Shown here: piece after piece, positions 43,514-52,632 of the stretch
How positions within the stretch are numbered: the stretch's first letter is position 1
Layout of the letters: each line of letters opens with the position of its first letter
Assembly: GCF_025558165.1 (NCBI RefSeq)
Contig: NZ_LAMZ01000001.1
Location: 992,001-1,056,000 of the forward strand
DNA length: 64,000 bases
DNA from: Candidatus Pelagibacter ubique HIMB140
GTDB taxonomy: Bacteria; Pseudomonadota; Alphaproteobacteria; Pelagibacterales; Pelagibacteraceae
Direction: 5' to 3'
The notes under the pieces: generated by a model
Told to the model about the DNA's origin: nothing
Databases searched by the model: none
Seen by the model: the letters and a program-made list of their open reading frames with translations, nothing else
Program-made: the position numbers and the translations under genes

Positions 43514-44185
43514 TTATTGGTTTTTTAATAACCTTATTTCTTTTAAAAATAAAGTAAGATTTTCAATTTTATAATCAATATATTCTTTATTAGATTCTTT
43601 TTTGCCCCATTCTTCATCATTAATTAACCAAGCAGTAATTGTTCCTCGTTCTTTACCTATCGATAAGTTTTTTGCTATATCTTCAATGTACAAAGTTTCC
43701 TTTGGATCAATTTTGAATTTTTCTACCATTAAATCGAAAGCTTTAGCTTCTGGTTTTGGGTGATATTCTGCATCTACGATATCAAATATGCCTTCAAATT
43801 GGTCGTCAATTCCTAGTGTTGTAGTGATGTGCTTTACATGATTATAACTACCATTAGTGAAGACAAATTTTCTTAGATTTATATTCTCTAACTCATATCT
43901 TAATGCCGTATCTTTTTCTAAAAAAGATAAATCAATATCATGAACAAAATCTAAAAATTCTTTAGGATCAATTTCATGATGTATCATTAGACCATTTAAG
44001 CTTGTGTTATATTTGTGAAAGTAATTTGTCTGAAGTTCTTTGGCTTTTTTTAAATCTACATTAAGTTTACTTGAGATATATTCAGTCATTTTTCGACTTA
44101 CTTGGCCAAATACTGCCTCTAGGTCACTATAAAGTACACCATCACAATCAAATAGAATATTTTTAATATGACTTAAATTTTTCAT
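43514..44185 (-). CDS. HAD-family phosphatase, pyrimidine 5'-nucleotidase type
   Basis: 223-residue HAD hydrolase. Motif I is [10 protein letters not shown] with the nucleophile Asp, motif II is FTNGS, and the motif III/IV region includes KPEAKAF and YIEDIAKN. It resembles the SDT1-like pyrimidine 5'-nucleotidase group, which removes phosphate from UMP/CMP or small phosphates. It overlaps argB by 4 bases and precedes dapD by 4; this order next to argB and dapD is common in alphaproteobacteria. Substrate uncertain. Confidence 0.8.
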   Translation of the reverse strand: MKNLSHIKNILFDCDGVLYSDLEAVFGQVSRKMTEYISSKLNVDLKKAKELQTNYFHKYNTSLNGLMIHHEIDPKEFLDFVHDIDLSFLEKDTALRYELENINLRKFVFTNGSYNHVKHITTTLGIDDQFEGIFDIVDAEYHPKPEAKAFDLMVEKFKIDPKETLYIEDIAKNLSIGKERGTITAWLINDEEWGKKESNKEYIDYKIENLTLFLKEIRLLKNQ

Positions 44186-45048
44186 TGTCTAATTAAAGTT
44201 CCAGATCCCTCATCTGATAAAAGTTCAAATAGAACAGAATGATTTTTTCTTCCATCTATTATAACAACTCCTTTTACTCCGTTACTAGCAACATCTAAGC
44301 AATTATTTATTTTTGGAATCATACCACCAGTAATTGTTTCATTATCGATTAAGTTTTTTATAGACACTGAATTAATTTCCGGAATTAGATTTTTATTGTT
44401 ATCCAAAACACCTTCTACGTCACTCAATATAATTAACCTTCTTGCGTTAATTTTTTTAGCAATAAAGCCAGCTGCAGTATCTGCATTGACGTTATAAGTC
44501 TGATCATTTTTATCTAAACCTAAGGGCGCAATAATAGGCACTTTTTTATTTCCTATAATTTTATCTATTATTGATTGATCTACATTTGTAGGAGAGCCCA
44601 CAAAACCAAGCTCTTCATTTTCTTGGACAACTGTTAAAATATTATTTTCCTTGGAATTAATACTCTGACTTTCGCAATTTTGCTGATCTAGAGCATTGAT
44701 AATTTCTTTATTAAAATCAATTAATACTTCTTCTACAACTTTAATAGTTTCTTTGTTGGTTACCCTTAATCCTTTTATAAATTTACTTTCTAAACCTATC
44801 TCATTAAGTTTATTGCTTATTCTTTTCCCACCTCCATGAACAATAATAGGAGTAAATCCTAGTTTATTTAGTGTTGAAATATCTTTAATAAAAATATTAA
44901 AAAGATTTTGATCAATTAAAACGCTACCACCACATTTAATAACAATATATTCATCGTTATATTTTTCTAAATATTTTTTTACTTCTTCAGTTGAAGGACC
45001 ATCGAGTGGTAGAATTGTTTTTAATTCTTCTTCTTTTATATCCAACAT
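44182..45048 (-). CDS. argB: Acetylglutamate kinase
   Basis: Phosphorylates N-acetylglutamate, the second step of arginine synthesis and usually the point of feedback control. The N-terminal IVIKCGGSVLID and IIVHGGGKRISNKL are nucleotide and substrate loops; NVNADTAAGFIAKKI and GGMIPKINNCLDV are later motifs. Length 288 is normal. Many alphaproteobacteria have the GTPase gene engB between argB and yidC; here argB overlaps the yidC stop by one base with nothing between. Confidence 0.96.
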   Translation of the reverse strand: MLDIKEEELKTILPLDGPSTEEVKKYLEKYNDEYIVIKCGGSVLIDQNLFNIFIKDISTLNKLGFTPIIVHGGGKRISNKLNEIGLESKFIKGLRVTNKETIKVVEEVLIDFNKEIINALDQQNCESQSINSKENNILTVVQENEELGFVGSPTNVDQSIIDKIIGNKKVPIIAPLGLDKNDQTYNVNADTAAGFIAKKINARRLIILSDVEGVLDNNKNLIPEINSVSIKNLIDNETITGGMIPKINNCLDVASNGVKGVVIIDGRKNHSVLFELLSDEGSGTLIRQ

Positions 45049-46724
45049 TAAGTTGTTGTTTTAACAGTGGTTCGTTTCATTATAAAAACTTGTTGTGCCA
45101 TAGTTAAAATATTATTTACTGTCCAATATATTACCAACCCTGCTGGGAAAGGTGCCAAAATTATTGTTAAGAATAATGGAAAGAACATAAATATTTTTGC
45201 TTGCATCGGATCTGTTGGTGCAGGATTTAATTTTTGTTGAACCCACATAGAAACACCCATTGCAACAGGCCATGCTCCAATGACTAAAAATGATGGTACA
45301 TCATAAGGCAATAATCCAAATAGATTAAACAAAGAGGTAGGGTCTCTCTCAGATAAATCTTGTATCCAGCCATAAAAAGGCATTTGTCTCATTTCAATCG
45401 TTACAAATAAAACTTTGTATAAAGCAAAGAAAACTGGAATTTGTACAAGTATTGGTAAACAACCAGACATCGGGTTTACTTTCTCTTTTTTATAGAGAGC
45501 CATCATTGCTTGTTGCAATTTCATTTTGTCATCTTTGTGTAGCTCTTTTAGTCTCGCCATTTCAGGCTGTAAGGCTTTCATTTTTGCCATGCTTCTAAAC
45601 GAAAAGTTTGCAAGTGGGAAAAATGCTAATCTTATACAAATTGTAATTGCTATGATAGCTAAGCCGTAATTTCCAAGTAATTTAAAGAAATAATCTATTC
45701 CAAAAAATAATGGCTTGGTAATAAAGTATAAAAATCCCCAATCAATTGTTAAGTCAAATTTATCAATGTTTAAAGATTCAGCATATCCATCAATTACATC
45801 AACTCTTTTTGCAGCAACAATGATTTGTAAGGTTTCTTCAATCAATGAATTTTCATTAAGTTCCAATGGCTCAGTTGAAACAAAATTTGCTCTGAACTTA
45901 TCTTTATAATCAAATGTTGTTTTAAATTCTTTTTCTCTAGGTGGAATTAGTGAAGTTACCCAGTACTTATCTCCAATCCCTAGCCATCCTTTTTGAGCTG
46001 TTCTTGAAAATTTCTTTTCTTGTATATCATCGTAATCTTCTTCAATAAGTTCATCATCAAGTGTTGCCACTAATCCTTCATGAAGGATATAGAAGTTAGA
46101 TATATCAGGCATTTCATTTCTAATGATTTGCCCATAAGTATAAAAATCATACTTTTTATCTGTAGGATTGATTACACTTTGTTTAATTGAAAATAAATAT
46201 TTGTCATCTAAGGCAATCTCTTTTTCAAATGTAATACCTTGATCATTTGTCCAAGATATTTTTATAGGAGATTGATCTGTTAATTTATTATTTCCTAAAA
46301 CTTTCCAAATAGAATTTGAATTTGGAATTTCAACATTTTTATCAGATGTAATAAAACCACTTTCAATTAAATAACCATCTTTTGAATTTCTTGGTGAAAG
46401 AAGTGTAACTTTTTCCTGTGAGTCTAGACTGACGTTATATTGCTTAAAAGTTAGATCATCAATTACACCACCTTTAAGTGAAATAGAACCAACAATACTT
46501 TCATTCTCAAAATTAATTCTTTCACTTTGATTTAAAGCTTCTTCTCTAGAAATTTCAGCAACATTTTCTTTTTGATCTAGTGAAGGTGTATCGCTGTTTT
46601 GTTCAACTTTATTTCCTTCAGCCATATTTTCTTTAGTAATTGGTGGAGGAGCAAAAAATAGTGAATACAAAACTATAACTGCTGCTGATAATGAAATTGC
46701 CGCTACTATATTTTTAGTATCCAT
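45048..46724 (-). CDS. yidC: Membrane protein insertase YidC
   Basis: Inserts proteins into the inner membrane, alone or with SecYEG. It has an N-terminal membrane anchor (about 7-25), a large periplasmic beta domain (about 60-325) and a C-terminal core of about five helices. The helix 1 region contains CIRLAFFPLANFSFRSM with the conserved Arg, and the cytoplasmic hairpin reads MKALQPEMARLKELHKDDK. The length of 558 fits Gram-negative YidC. It belongs to the rpmH-rnpA-yidD-yidC operon. Confidence 0.97.
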   Translation of the reverse strand: MDTKNIVAAISLSAAVIVLYSLFFAPPPITKENMAEGNKVEQNSDTPSLDQKENVAEISREEALNQSERINFENESIVGSISLKGGVIDDLTFKQYNVSLDSQEKVTLLSPRNSKDGYLIESGFITSDKNVEIPNSNSIWKVLGNNKLTDQSPIKISWTNDQGITFEKEIALDDKYLFSIKQSVINPTDKKYDFYTYGQIIRNEMPDISNFYILHEGLVATLDDELIEEDYDDIQEKKFSRTAQKGWLGIGDKYWVTSLIPPREKEFKTTFDYKDKFRANFVSTEPLELNENSLIEETLQIIVAAKRVDVIDGYAESLNIDKFDLTIDWGFLYFITKPLFFGIDYFFKLLGNYGLAIIAITICIRLAFFPLANFSFRSMAKMKALQPEMARLKELHKDDKMKLQQAMMALYKKEKVNPMSGCLPILVQIPVFFALYKVLFVTIEMRQMPFYGWIQDLSERDPTSLFNLFGLLPYDVPSFLVIGAWPVAMGVSMWVQQKLNPAPTDPMQAKIFMFFPLFLTIILAPFPAGLVIYWTVNNILTMAQQVFIMKRTTVKTTT

Positions 46725-46725
46725 A

Positions 46726-46974
46726 TTATTTTAATTTTGTGTTTTTTTTAACAGGATCAAAACCTTCACCACCACCTAAAAATTTGATTGGGTGACAAGA
46801 TAAGATTCTTTTGATACTTAAAAACGATCCTTTTAACAGACCAAATTCTTTAAGTGCATCAATACTGTATTCTGAGCAAGTAGGTAAATATCTACAAGAA
46901 TGTCCAAATAGAGGGCTAATCAGATATTTATAACCTTTGATAATTTTAATTAATATATTTGTAAAAATATTCAT
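46726..46974 (-). CDS. yidD: Membrane insertion efficiency factor YidD
   Basis: 82-residue inner-membrane-associated protein that assists YidC. The diagnostic motifs are YKYLISPLFGHSCRYLPTCS and CHPIKFLGGGEGFDPV, with conserved cysteines. It overlaps rnpA by one base and sits one base before yidC. Confidence 0.95.
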   Translation of the reverse strand: MNIFTNILIKIIKGYKYLISPLFGHSCRYLPTCSEYSIDALKEFGLLKGSFLSIKRILSCHPIKFLGGGEGFDPVKKNTKLK

Positions 46975-47315
46975 TATTTTATTTTTTCAAAATCCTGAAA
47001 TAGAGTTTCTTTTATTAATTTGTATTCATTATTTAGCATAGATGACTTAGCGATAACAAGGAATGAATAGTTAAAATTTATTGATATTTTTTTAACTCCT
47101 TCGTTTAAAATATTCCTTAATCTTCTTTTAATCTTATTTCGCTTAACTGCATTCCCTAATTTTTTTTTTGTTACAAAGCTAATGTTGAGTTTTTTGTTAT
47201 CTTTATTCATTAATCTACCAAAGAAAATAGTTACGTACTTATTTGAAAACTTTTTTTGTTTAAGTAAATTTTTAAATTCTTCGTTTTTTGAAAGAGCAAC
47301 AATTTTGCTTTTCAT
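46974..47315 (-). CDS. rnpA: Ribonuclease P protein component
   Basis: Protein cofactor of RNase P, which trims tRNA 5' ends. It is 113 residues, basic, with the conserved RNA-binding signature GNAVKRNKIKRRLRNIL. It begins 4 bases after the rpmH stop. Overlapping genes downstream imply a single polycistronic message. Confidence 0.95.
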   Translation of the reverse strand: MKSKIVALSKNEEFKNLLKQKKFSNKYVTIFFGRLMNKDNKKLNISFVTKKKLGNAVKRNKIKRRLRNILNEGVKKISINFNYSFLVIAKSSMLNNEYKLIKETLFQDFEKIK

Positions 47316-47319
47316 TAAT

Positions 47320-47460
47320 TTACACTGATACAGTTAAAGATTTTCTTCCTCTGGCTCTTCTTCTAGCTAAAAGTTTCTTCCCACCTTTAGTCTTCATTTT
47401 TGATCTAAAGCCGTGTTTTCGTGCTCTTTTTTTATTTGAAGGTTGGTATGTTCTTTTCAT
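47320..47460 (-). CDS. rpmH: Ribosomal protein bL34
   Basis: 46-residue, extremely basic protein read on the minus strand: it starts [20 protein letters not shown] and ends GRKSLTVSV before a TAA. This is the complete bL34 sequence pattern. It is the first gene of the rpmH-rnpA-yidD-yidC operon, with a likely promoter just upstream. Confidence 0.97.
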   Translation of the reverse strand: MKRTYQPSNKKRARKHGFRSKMKTKGGKKLLARRRARGRKSLTVSV

Positions 47461-47494
47461 AAATAAATTGATTAAATTTTATAAATTTTGCCCC

Positions 47495-47522
47495 TTTATA
47501 TTAGCAATAATAAAAATAGCAA
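47495..47522 (-). promoter_or_regulatory. Probable sigma-70 promoter of the rpmH operon
   Basis: On the minus strand a -35 like TTGCTA (47517-47522) and a -10 TATAAA (47495-47500) are 16 bases apart, about 35 bases before the rpmH start. Spacing and position fit, but matches are easy to find in AT-rich DNA. Confidence 0.4.
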
Positions 47523-47554
47523 ATAGAAGATTTAGGAATAAAATAACAATATTT

Positions 47555-48277
47555 ATGGAAAAAACAAAAAAAATTAAACTATTGATAGGTTTATCTTACT
47601 TAATAATTGTCAGTTTATTTTTATATTTTTTCTTTTCAAAATTTAGTCTTCAGGAGATCACATCTTATGATTTTTTGAGAAATAATAGATCTTATTTAAT
47701 TGAGTTGAAGAATTCTAATATATTTTTAGTTTCGATTATATTTATAATTTTAACTATGCTTTGGGTATTTCCTTTTCTGGGCTTTGGATCTCCTGTAGCA
47801 CTTATGGGTGGCTTTATTTTTGGAAAATGGATTGGAACACTAGTTGTGATAACTGGTTTAAGTGCAGGTGCAACTTTTTTATACATATTTGGAAATTATT
47901 TTTTAAGAGATTTAATTAGAGAAAAATTTCTTAATAAATTTCAAAATCTTGAAATTAAATTTAAAAAATCTGAATTTTTTTATTTACTCGTTTACAGATT
48001 TATTGGAGGAGTTCCTTGGCAAATAAGTTGTCTATTGCCAACATTATTTAATGTAAGAGTAAAAAATTTTCTATTTGCAACTTTTTTAGGGATTATACCC
48101 CAGACGTTTCTGGCAGTTTCAATTGGAAGTGGGATTGAAAAAGTAATCGATCAAAATTCAGAGGTTCCTGGAATAATGGATATTATCTTTTCTCCAGATA
48201 TTTATGTTCCTCTTTTAGCGTTTTTTGTACTAATTGTGATTTCAATTATTTTTAGAAAAAAATTTTACAGAAATTAA
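47555..48277 (+). CDS. TVP38/TMEM64-family membrane protein
   Basis: 240-residue integral membrane protein of the TVP38/TMEM64 (DedA-related, VTT domain) family. The signature is FLGFGSPVALMGGFIFGKWIG split around residues 78-98, followed by a second conserved stretch (FIGGVPWQISCLLPTLFNVR). Relatives are linked to membrane lipid movement; function here is not shown. The start is ATG 47555; the frame extends upstream to 47288, but that part only runs antisense through rpmH and rnpA. The stop abuts the tRNA-Thr gene on the other strand. Confidence 0.8.
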   Translation: MEKTKKIKLLIGLSYLIIVSLFLYFFFSKFSLQEITSYDFLRNNRSYLIELKNSNIFLVSIIFIILTMLWVFPFLGFGSPVALMGGFIFGKWIGTLVVITGLSAGATFLYIFGNYFLRDLIREKFLNKFQNLEIKFKKSEFFYLLVYRFIGGVPWQISCLLPTLFNVRVKNFLFATFLGIIPQTFLAVSIGSGIEKVIDQNSEVPGIMDIIFSPDIYVPLLAFFVLIVISIIFRKKFYRN

Positions 48278-48351
48278 TGGTGCTCCCACCCTGTACTGAC
48301 CAGGGAACTAGTCATTACCAATGACTTGTTATGCCATTTAACTACAGGAGC
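48278..48351 (-). tRNA. tRNA-Thr(GGT) with unusual T-loop
   Basis: Minus-strand cloverleaf with acceptor GCTCCTG/TGGGAGC, D-stem GTTA/TAAC with loop AATGGCA, anticodon stem AGTCA/TGACT with loop TTGGTAA (anticodon at 48317-48319), T-stem CCCTG/CAGGG, discriminator A and encoded CCA. All stems pair. The T-loop is GTCAGTA: U55 and C56 are kept, but the near-universal U54 and A58 are both G. Identity as threonine rests on the anticodon. Confidence 0.85.
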
Positions 48352-48449
48352 TAAAATACATTTAGTAATTTAATGATAATAAAGCATTTTTTTCAAATTA
48401 TTGCCTTAATTTTTTGATGATAATGATCTATATCTACTAAATAAATGTT

Positions 48450-48650
48450 ATGGGAATTCACTACGATTATAAATCTACAAAAGGCAACAAGCTTATGGAG
48501 AAGCAAGCTAAAAGAGAAAGAAAGCTTGCTGAAAAAAAAGCTAAACGTTTAGCTAAAGAAGGCCCAAAAAAAGAAGAGCCCACATCAAAACCATTAGATC
48601 CCAATAAACCAATATCGTTAGATTTTTTGACTAATCCCAACAAAGAATGA
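48450..48650 (+). CDS. Small basic protein, unrecognised
   Basis: 66 residues that I cannot assign to a named family. A lysine/arginine-rich, probably helical middle (KQAKRERKLAEKKAKRLAKE) is followed by a proline-rich stretch and a C-terminus [12 protein letters not shown]. It could bind RNA or ribosomes, but that is only a guess from charge. Its stop overlaps the start of the next 33-codon gene (ATGA), which supports real translation. It is the first gene of the dcd-murA-hisD run. Confidence 0.6.
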   Translation: MGIHYDYKSTKGNKLMEKQAKRERKLAEKKAKRLAKEGPKKEEPTSKPLDPNKPISLDFLTNPNKE

Positions 48651-48748
48651 GTTCTAAAGATAAAAATGAGCGTTTGAGCCTAGCTTTAAGAAAAAATTTA
48701 AAAAAAAGAAAACTATTTCAAAAAAAAAATAAAAAAAAATCTAAGTAA
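48647..48748 (+). CDS. Tiny basic protein (33 residues) ahead of dcd
   Basis: Short frame starting [20 protein letters not shown] and continuing with almost only lysine and arginine. The pattern L-x-x-A-L-R-x-N-L-K-x-R-K recalls small proteins found near murA and hisD in other alphaproteobacteria (from memory, not searched). The start overlaps the previous stop (ATGA) and the stop overlaps the dcd start (TAATG), which is strong contextual evidence for translation of an otherwise easily missed gene. Confidence 0.6.
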   Translation: MSSKDKNERLSLALRKNLKKRKLFQKKNKKKSK

Positions 48749-49308
48749 TGTCTATTCAGCCTGACTCGTGGATTAAGAAGATGTGCAAAGAGCACAATAT
48801 GATCGAACCATTTTTAGATCATCAAGTTGCGGAGGGAAAAATATCATATGGATTAAGTAGCATGGGTTATGATGTAAGAATCTCTGATGAATATAGAATA
48901 TTCACTAATGTAAATAATTCTTTAGTCGATCCAAAAAATTTTTCTGATGATAATTTTATTGAGAAAAAGGGACCACATTGCATTATTCCTCCAAACTCAT
49001 TTGTTTTGGCTAAAACAGTAGAATATTTCAGAATTCCAAAAGATGTACTTTGTATATGTGTTGGTAAAAGTACTTATGCAAGAACTGGTATAATTTGTAA
49101 TGTAACTCCTATTGAAAACGAATTTGAAGGAAATATAGTTATAGAGTTAAGCAACACTACACCCAATCCAGCAAAAATTTATTCCAATGAAGGTATAGCC
49201 CAATTTTTATTTTTTAAATCAGAAACTCAACCAGAGACAACTTATAAATCTAAGAACGGTAAATATCAGGGACAAACTACTATTCAGGTTGCTAAAATTA
49301 AAAAGTAA
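48748..49308 (+). CDS. dcd: dCTP deaminase
   Basis: Deaminates dCTP to dUTP, feeding dTMP synthesis. The family segments [44 protein letters not shown] and the catalytic-Glu region [13 protein letters not shown] are all present. The 186-residue length is normal. It is coupled by a one-base overlap to the 33-residue gene and lies 3 bases before murA. Confidence 0.95.
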   Translation: MSIQPDSWIKKMCKEHNMIEPFLDHQVAEGKISYGLSSMGYDVRISDEYRIFTNVNNSLVDPKNFSDDNFIEKKGPHCIIPPNSFVLAKTVEYFRIPKDVLCICVGKSTYARTGIICNVTPIENEFEGNIVIELSNTTPNPAKIYSNEGIAQFLFFKSETQPETTYKSKNGKYQGQTTIQVAKIKK

Positions 49309-49311
49309 GTT

Positions 49312-50574
49312 ATGGACAAATTTCTGATTGATGGTCCTAGCAAAATCAAGGGTAAAGTTTCAATATCAGGTTCTAAAAATGCTTCACTGCCAATATTAGC
49401 AGCTACACTACTTTTTGATTTACCGGTAACTATTAAAAACCTACCAAGAGTAAAAGATATTAGCACTATGCTTAATTTACTAAAGTCTCTTGGATCAAAA
49501 ATTGAACTTTCTAAAGATAAAAAAACTGCAAAAATTTCAAACAATAAAAATATGAAAACTTTTGCTAGTTATTCATTAGTTAAAACAATGAGAGGTTCAA
49601 TTTTAGTATTAGGACCCTTAGTTGCAAAATATCATAAGTCAAAAACATCATTACCAGGTGGTTGCTTAATTGGTGCAAGACCAGTTAATTATCATTTGTC
49701 AGCTTTAGAAAAACTTGGCATGAATTATGAAATTAAAGACGGTTACATTTTAGCAAAATCTTTTGGCAAACTTAAAGGAGCGTTAATTAGATTTCCAAAA
49801 ATTACTGTTGGTGCAACTGAAAATTCTATAATTGCTGCATGCTTGGCAAAAGGAAAAACAATATTAAGAAACTGTGCTGTAGAGCCAGAAATAAAAGACC
49901 TTACTAACTTTCTCAATTCAGCTGGTGCAAAAATTAATTGGAAAGGGAGAACTTGTACTATCAAAGGAGTAAGTTCATTAAAATCAACAAATTATTCTGT
50001 AATGGCTGATAGAATTGAAGCTGGTACTTTTTGTGTAGCTGCAACTCTAGCTAAAGGGAATTTAGAAATAAATAATCTAGATCCAAAAATAATAAATACA
50101 GAACTTAATTTATTAAAAAAAACTGGCGCCAAAGTAAAAGTAATCAAAAATAAAATTCATATTAATGGGCCAGACAAAATTAAGTCTATTAAAAATATTA
50201 AAACAAAAGAGTTTCCCGGAATTCCAACAGATCTACAGGCGCAATTAATGGTCTTAATGTGTAAAGCAAAAGGAAAAAGTTCAATTACAGAAAATATTTT
50301 TGAAAATAGATTTATGCATGTTGCTGAATTACAAAGATTAGGTGCGAATATTACGACTAAAAATAATAAAGCTTATATTGAGGGTAATACGAAATTTATT
50401 GGTGCAGAAGTAATGTCTAGTGATCTAAGAGCATCAGTGGCACTTGTCTTAGCAGCTTCAGTTGCACAAGGAAGATCTGTAATTAATAGAATTTATCATT
50501 TAGATCGTGGTTATGAAAAAATTGAAAATAAATTAAAAAATATTGGTGTTAAAATAAAAAGATTAAAAAGATGA
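49312..50574 (+). CDS. murA: UDP-N-acetylglucosamine 1-carboxyvinyltransferase
   Basis: First committed step of peptidoglycan synthesis, adding enolpyruvate to UDP-GlcNAc. The active-site Cys lies in LPGGCLIGARPVN (the fosfomycin target residue is retained), with the N-terminal SGSKNASLPILAATLL and ADRIEAGTFCVAAT. Length 420 is normal. It overlaps DUF2948 by 4 bases, in the conserved alphaproteobacterial order murA-DUF2948-hisD. Confidence 0.97.
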   Translation: MDKFLIDGPSKIKGKVSISGSKNASLPILAATLLFDLPVTIKNLPRVKDISTMLNLLKSLGSKIELSKDKKTAKISNNKNMKTFASYSLVKTMRGSILVLGPLVAKYHKSKTSLPGGCLIGARPVNYHLSALEKLGMNYEIKDGYILAKSFGKLKGALIRFPKITVGATENSIIAACLAKGKTILRNCAVEPEIKDLTNFLNSAGAKINWKGRTCTIKGVSSLKSTNYSVMADRIEAGTFCVAATLAKGNLEINNLDPKIINTELNLLKKTGAKVKVIKNKIHINGPDKIKSIKNIKTKEFPGIPTDLQAQLMVLMCKAKGKSSITENIFENRFMHVAELQRLGANITTKNNKAYIEGNTKFIGAEVMSSDLRASVALVLAASVAQGRSVINRIYHLDRGYEKIENKLKNIGVKIKRLKR

Positions 50575-50963
50575 ACAAATATTTAGCTAAAATTATTGCT
50601 ACAGACAAAGAGGGATTACAAATGATTTCAGCTTGTAGTTCAGGAGCTAAAGTAAAAGTTTCAGATATTAAGTATCTAGAAACTAATAAAGTATTTTTGT
50701 TATCAATTGAACGTACTAAAGTAGAAAATGAAAATGAGGATAAAAAAGTCAATAGTATCTGCAGATTTGATTTTGTTGATAAGGTAAAGTCAAAAAATAT
50801 TGATCAATCAAATCAAGAATTGGTTTTAGAATTAGTAGGAATAGATTATTTGAAAAATAACGATGTTTATGAAATAAATCTCTTTTTTAGTAATAATGCT
50901 CATATCGCTTTGACCGCCGAAACGATTGAAGCAATATTAGAGGATCAAAGCGAAATAAAATAA
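50571..50963 (+). CDS. DUF2948-family protein
   Basis: 130-residue protein of the family that sits between murA and hisD in many alphaproteobacteria. Visible features are the N-terminal KIIATDKEGLQMISACSSGA and a C-terminal segment NAHIALTAETIEAILED. No catalytic motif, signal or membrane helix is seen. Function is unknown; its fixed position suggests a linked role, not an identified one. Confidence 0.8.
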   Translation: MNKYLAKIIATDKEGLQMISACSSGAKVKVSDIKYLETNKVFLLSIERTKVENENEDKKVNSICRFDFVDKVKSKNIDQSNQELVLELVGIDYLKNNDVYEINLFFSNNAHIALTAETIEAILEDQSEIK

Positions 50964-50970
50964 AGTAGAG

Positions 50971-52254
50971 ATGAAAGTTTTAGATAACAGTAAGAAAAAT
51001 TTTGACAAATTATTGGATGATTTGTTAATTCAAAGAAAGAGAAAAGTTCAATCAAGTTCTGTTTCAGTCACTAACATTATTAAAGATGTTAAAAAAAATG
51101 GTGATAAAGCTTTATTAAAATATGAGAAAAAATTTAATAAAAATTCAATAATTGAACCTAGCTCAAATCAAATTCAAAAATCAATTCAATCATTAAATTC
51201 TATTGTAAAAAAATCTATCGATACTGCATACAACAGGATTTATAAATTTCACTCATTACAAAAGTTTAAAAATATTTCTTACACTGATAAATTTAAAAAT
51301 AAACTTGAGTATAAATATTTACCATTAGACTCGGTTGCAATTTATGTACCTGGTTCAACTGCATCCTATCCATCTAGTGTATTGATGAATGCAATTCCAG
51401 CTATTGTTGCTGGTGTAAAAAGAATAGTTATGATTAACCCAGGTTACAAAGGAAAACAAAATCCTGCAGTATTGTATGCTGCTAAAAAATGTAAAATTAA
51501 TGAAATTTACTCAATAGGTGGACCATCTGCTATTGCTGCAGTTTCTTACGGAACTAAAAAAATAAAAAAAGTTGATAAAATTGTAGGCCCTGGAAATGCT
51601 TACGTTGCAGCTGCAAAAAAAGAAGTTTTTGGAGATGTTGGAATTGAGGGTATGACTGCTGGTCCTTCTGAAGTTACAATAGTTTGTGACAAGTATTCAA
51701 ATCCAGAATGGATTGCTAGTGATTTAATAGGACAAGCAGAACATGATGATCTTGCACAGTGCATATTAATTTCAAAAGATAAAAACTTATTAAATAAAGT
51801 TAAAACTGAAATAATTAAACAATTAAAAGAGATTCCAAGAGAATCTATTGCAAGGAGAAGTTTGCAAAATAATGGAATTTTAATGCATGTAAATTCAGAT
51901 AAAAAAATTATAGATATTGTTAACAAAATAGCTCCAGAGCATTTAGAGTTAAATGTTAAAAATTATAAATCTATTGTTTCAAAAATAAAAAATTCAGGAT
52001 CAATTTGTTTAGGAAAATATGCTGTTATGGCTATGACGGATTATAATGTAGGTTCAAACCATGTTTTACCAACTAACGGATCAGCAAAATATTCAAGTGG
52101 TATAAGTGTAAACGAATTCTACAAAAGAATTTCATACATAAACCTATCAAAAAAGGGTATTGAAAGTCTTGGACCATCAGTTATAACACTTGCAAATTAT
52201 GAAGGCCTGGTTGGGCATGCTCAATCAGTATTAAAAAGAATAAGGAGAAAATAA
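50971..52254 (+). CDS. hisD: Histidinol dehydrogenase
   Basis: Zinc enzyme performing the last two oxidations of histidine synthesis with NAD. The family signature region is seen as [21 protein letters not shown] and [16 protein letters not shown], followed by the zinc and substrate segment [12 protein letters not shown] and APEHLEL, with [16 protein letters not shown] near the end. Length 427 is normal. Other histidine genes (hisZ, hisG) lie 2 kb downstream. Confidence 0.96.
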   Translation: MKVLDNSKKNFDKLLDDLLIQRKRKVQSSSVSVTNIIKDVKKNGDKALLKYEKKFNKNSIIEPSSNQIQKSIQSLNSIVKKSIDTAYNRIYKFHSLQKFKNISYTDKFKNKLEYKYLPLDSVAIYVPGSTASYPSSVLMNAIPAIVAGVKRIVMINPGYKGKQNPAVLYAAKKCKINEIYSIGGPSAIAAVSYGTKKIKKVDKIVGPGNAYVAAAKKEVFGDVGIEGMTAGPSEVTIVCDKYSNPEWIASDLIGQAEHDDLAQCILISKDKNLLNKVKTEIIKQLKEIPRESIARRSLQNNGILMHVNSDKKIIDIVNKIAPEHLELNVKNYKSIVSKIKNSGSICLGKYAVMAMTDYNVGSNHVLPTNGSAKYSSGISVNEFYKRISYINLSKKGIESLGPSVITLANYEGLVGHAQSVLKRIRRK

Positions 52255-52256
52255 AT

Positions 52257-52472
52257 TTGTCAAAACAAGACTTACTTGAATTCAAGGGGACTGTGATAGA
52301 CCTACTCCCGAATGCAATGTTTAGAGTTAAGCTAGAGAATGGTCATACGGTTACAGCTCACACAGCAGGTAAGTTAAGAAAAAACAGAATTAGAGTTCTT
52401 CAAGGTGACAATGTAACTGTGGAGATGACACCTTACGATCTTACTAAAGGAAGAATTATCTTTAGAGGATAA
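52257..52472 (+). CDS. infA: Translation initiation factor IF-1
   Basis: 71-residue OB-fold factor binding the ribosomal A site. The sequence [32 protein letters not shown] is diagnostic. The start is TTG at 52257, 2 bases after the hisD stop; no better ATG gives the conserved N-terminus MSKQDLLEF. tRNA-Phe begins 4 bases after its stop. Confidence 0.96.
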   Translation: MSKQDLLEFKGTVIDLLPNAMFRVKLENGHTVTAHTAGKLRKNRIRVLQGDNVTVEMTPYDLTKGRIIFRG

Positions 52473-52476
52473 ATAA

Positions 52477-52551
52477 GGCTGAGTAGCTCAGGAGTAGAGC
52501 AGAGCCCTGAAAAGGCTTGTGTCGGAGGTGCGAATCCTTCCTCAGCCACCA
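52477..52551 (+). tRNA. tRNA-Phe(GAA) with altered T-loop
   Basis: Acceptor GGCTGAG/CTCAGCC, D-stem GCTC/GAGC with loop AGGAGTA, anticodon loop CTGAAAA (GAA at 52509-52511), T-stem GGAGG/CCTTC, discriminator A and encoded CCA. The T-loop is TGCGAAT: U55, normally invariant and converted to pseudouridine, is G. It directly follows infA and is probably cut from the same transcript. Confidence 0.93.
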
Positions 52552-52600
52552 CCACAAAGTTTGATCTTGAAATACCTGTAAAAGAAATTAACTTAATTAA

Positions 52601-52620
52601 TATAATAAATAACAAAAGGA
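52601..52620 (+). promoter_or_regulatory. Possible -10 element and Shine-Dalgarno of the cold-shock gene
   Basis: A perfect TATAAT at 52601-52606 lies 26 bases before the csp start with no convincing -35 at proper spacing. AAAGGA at 52615-52620 is a better than usual Shine-Dalgarno for this window, though 12 bases from the ATG. Read-through from infA/tRNA-Phe is an alternative. Confidence 0.35.
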
Positions 52621-52632
52621 CGAAGAAATAAG

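Noticed and set aside
47288..47554. 89-residue N-terminal extension of the TVP38 gene
   Set aside because: It lies antisense to rnpA and rpmH, both certain genes, and the family starts near the ATG at 47555.
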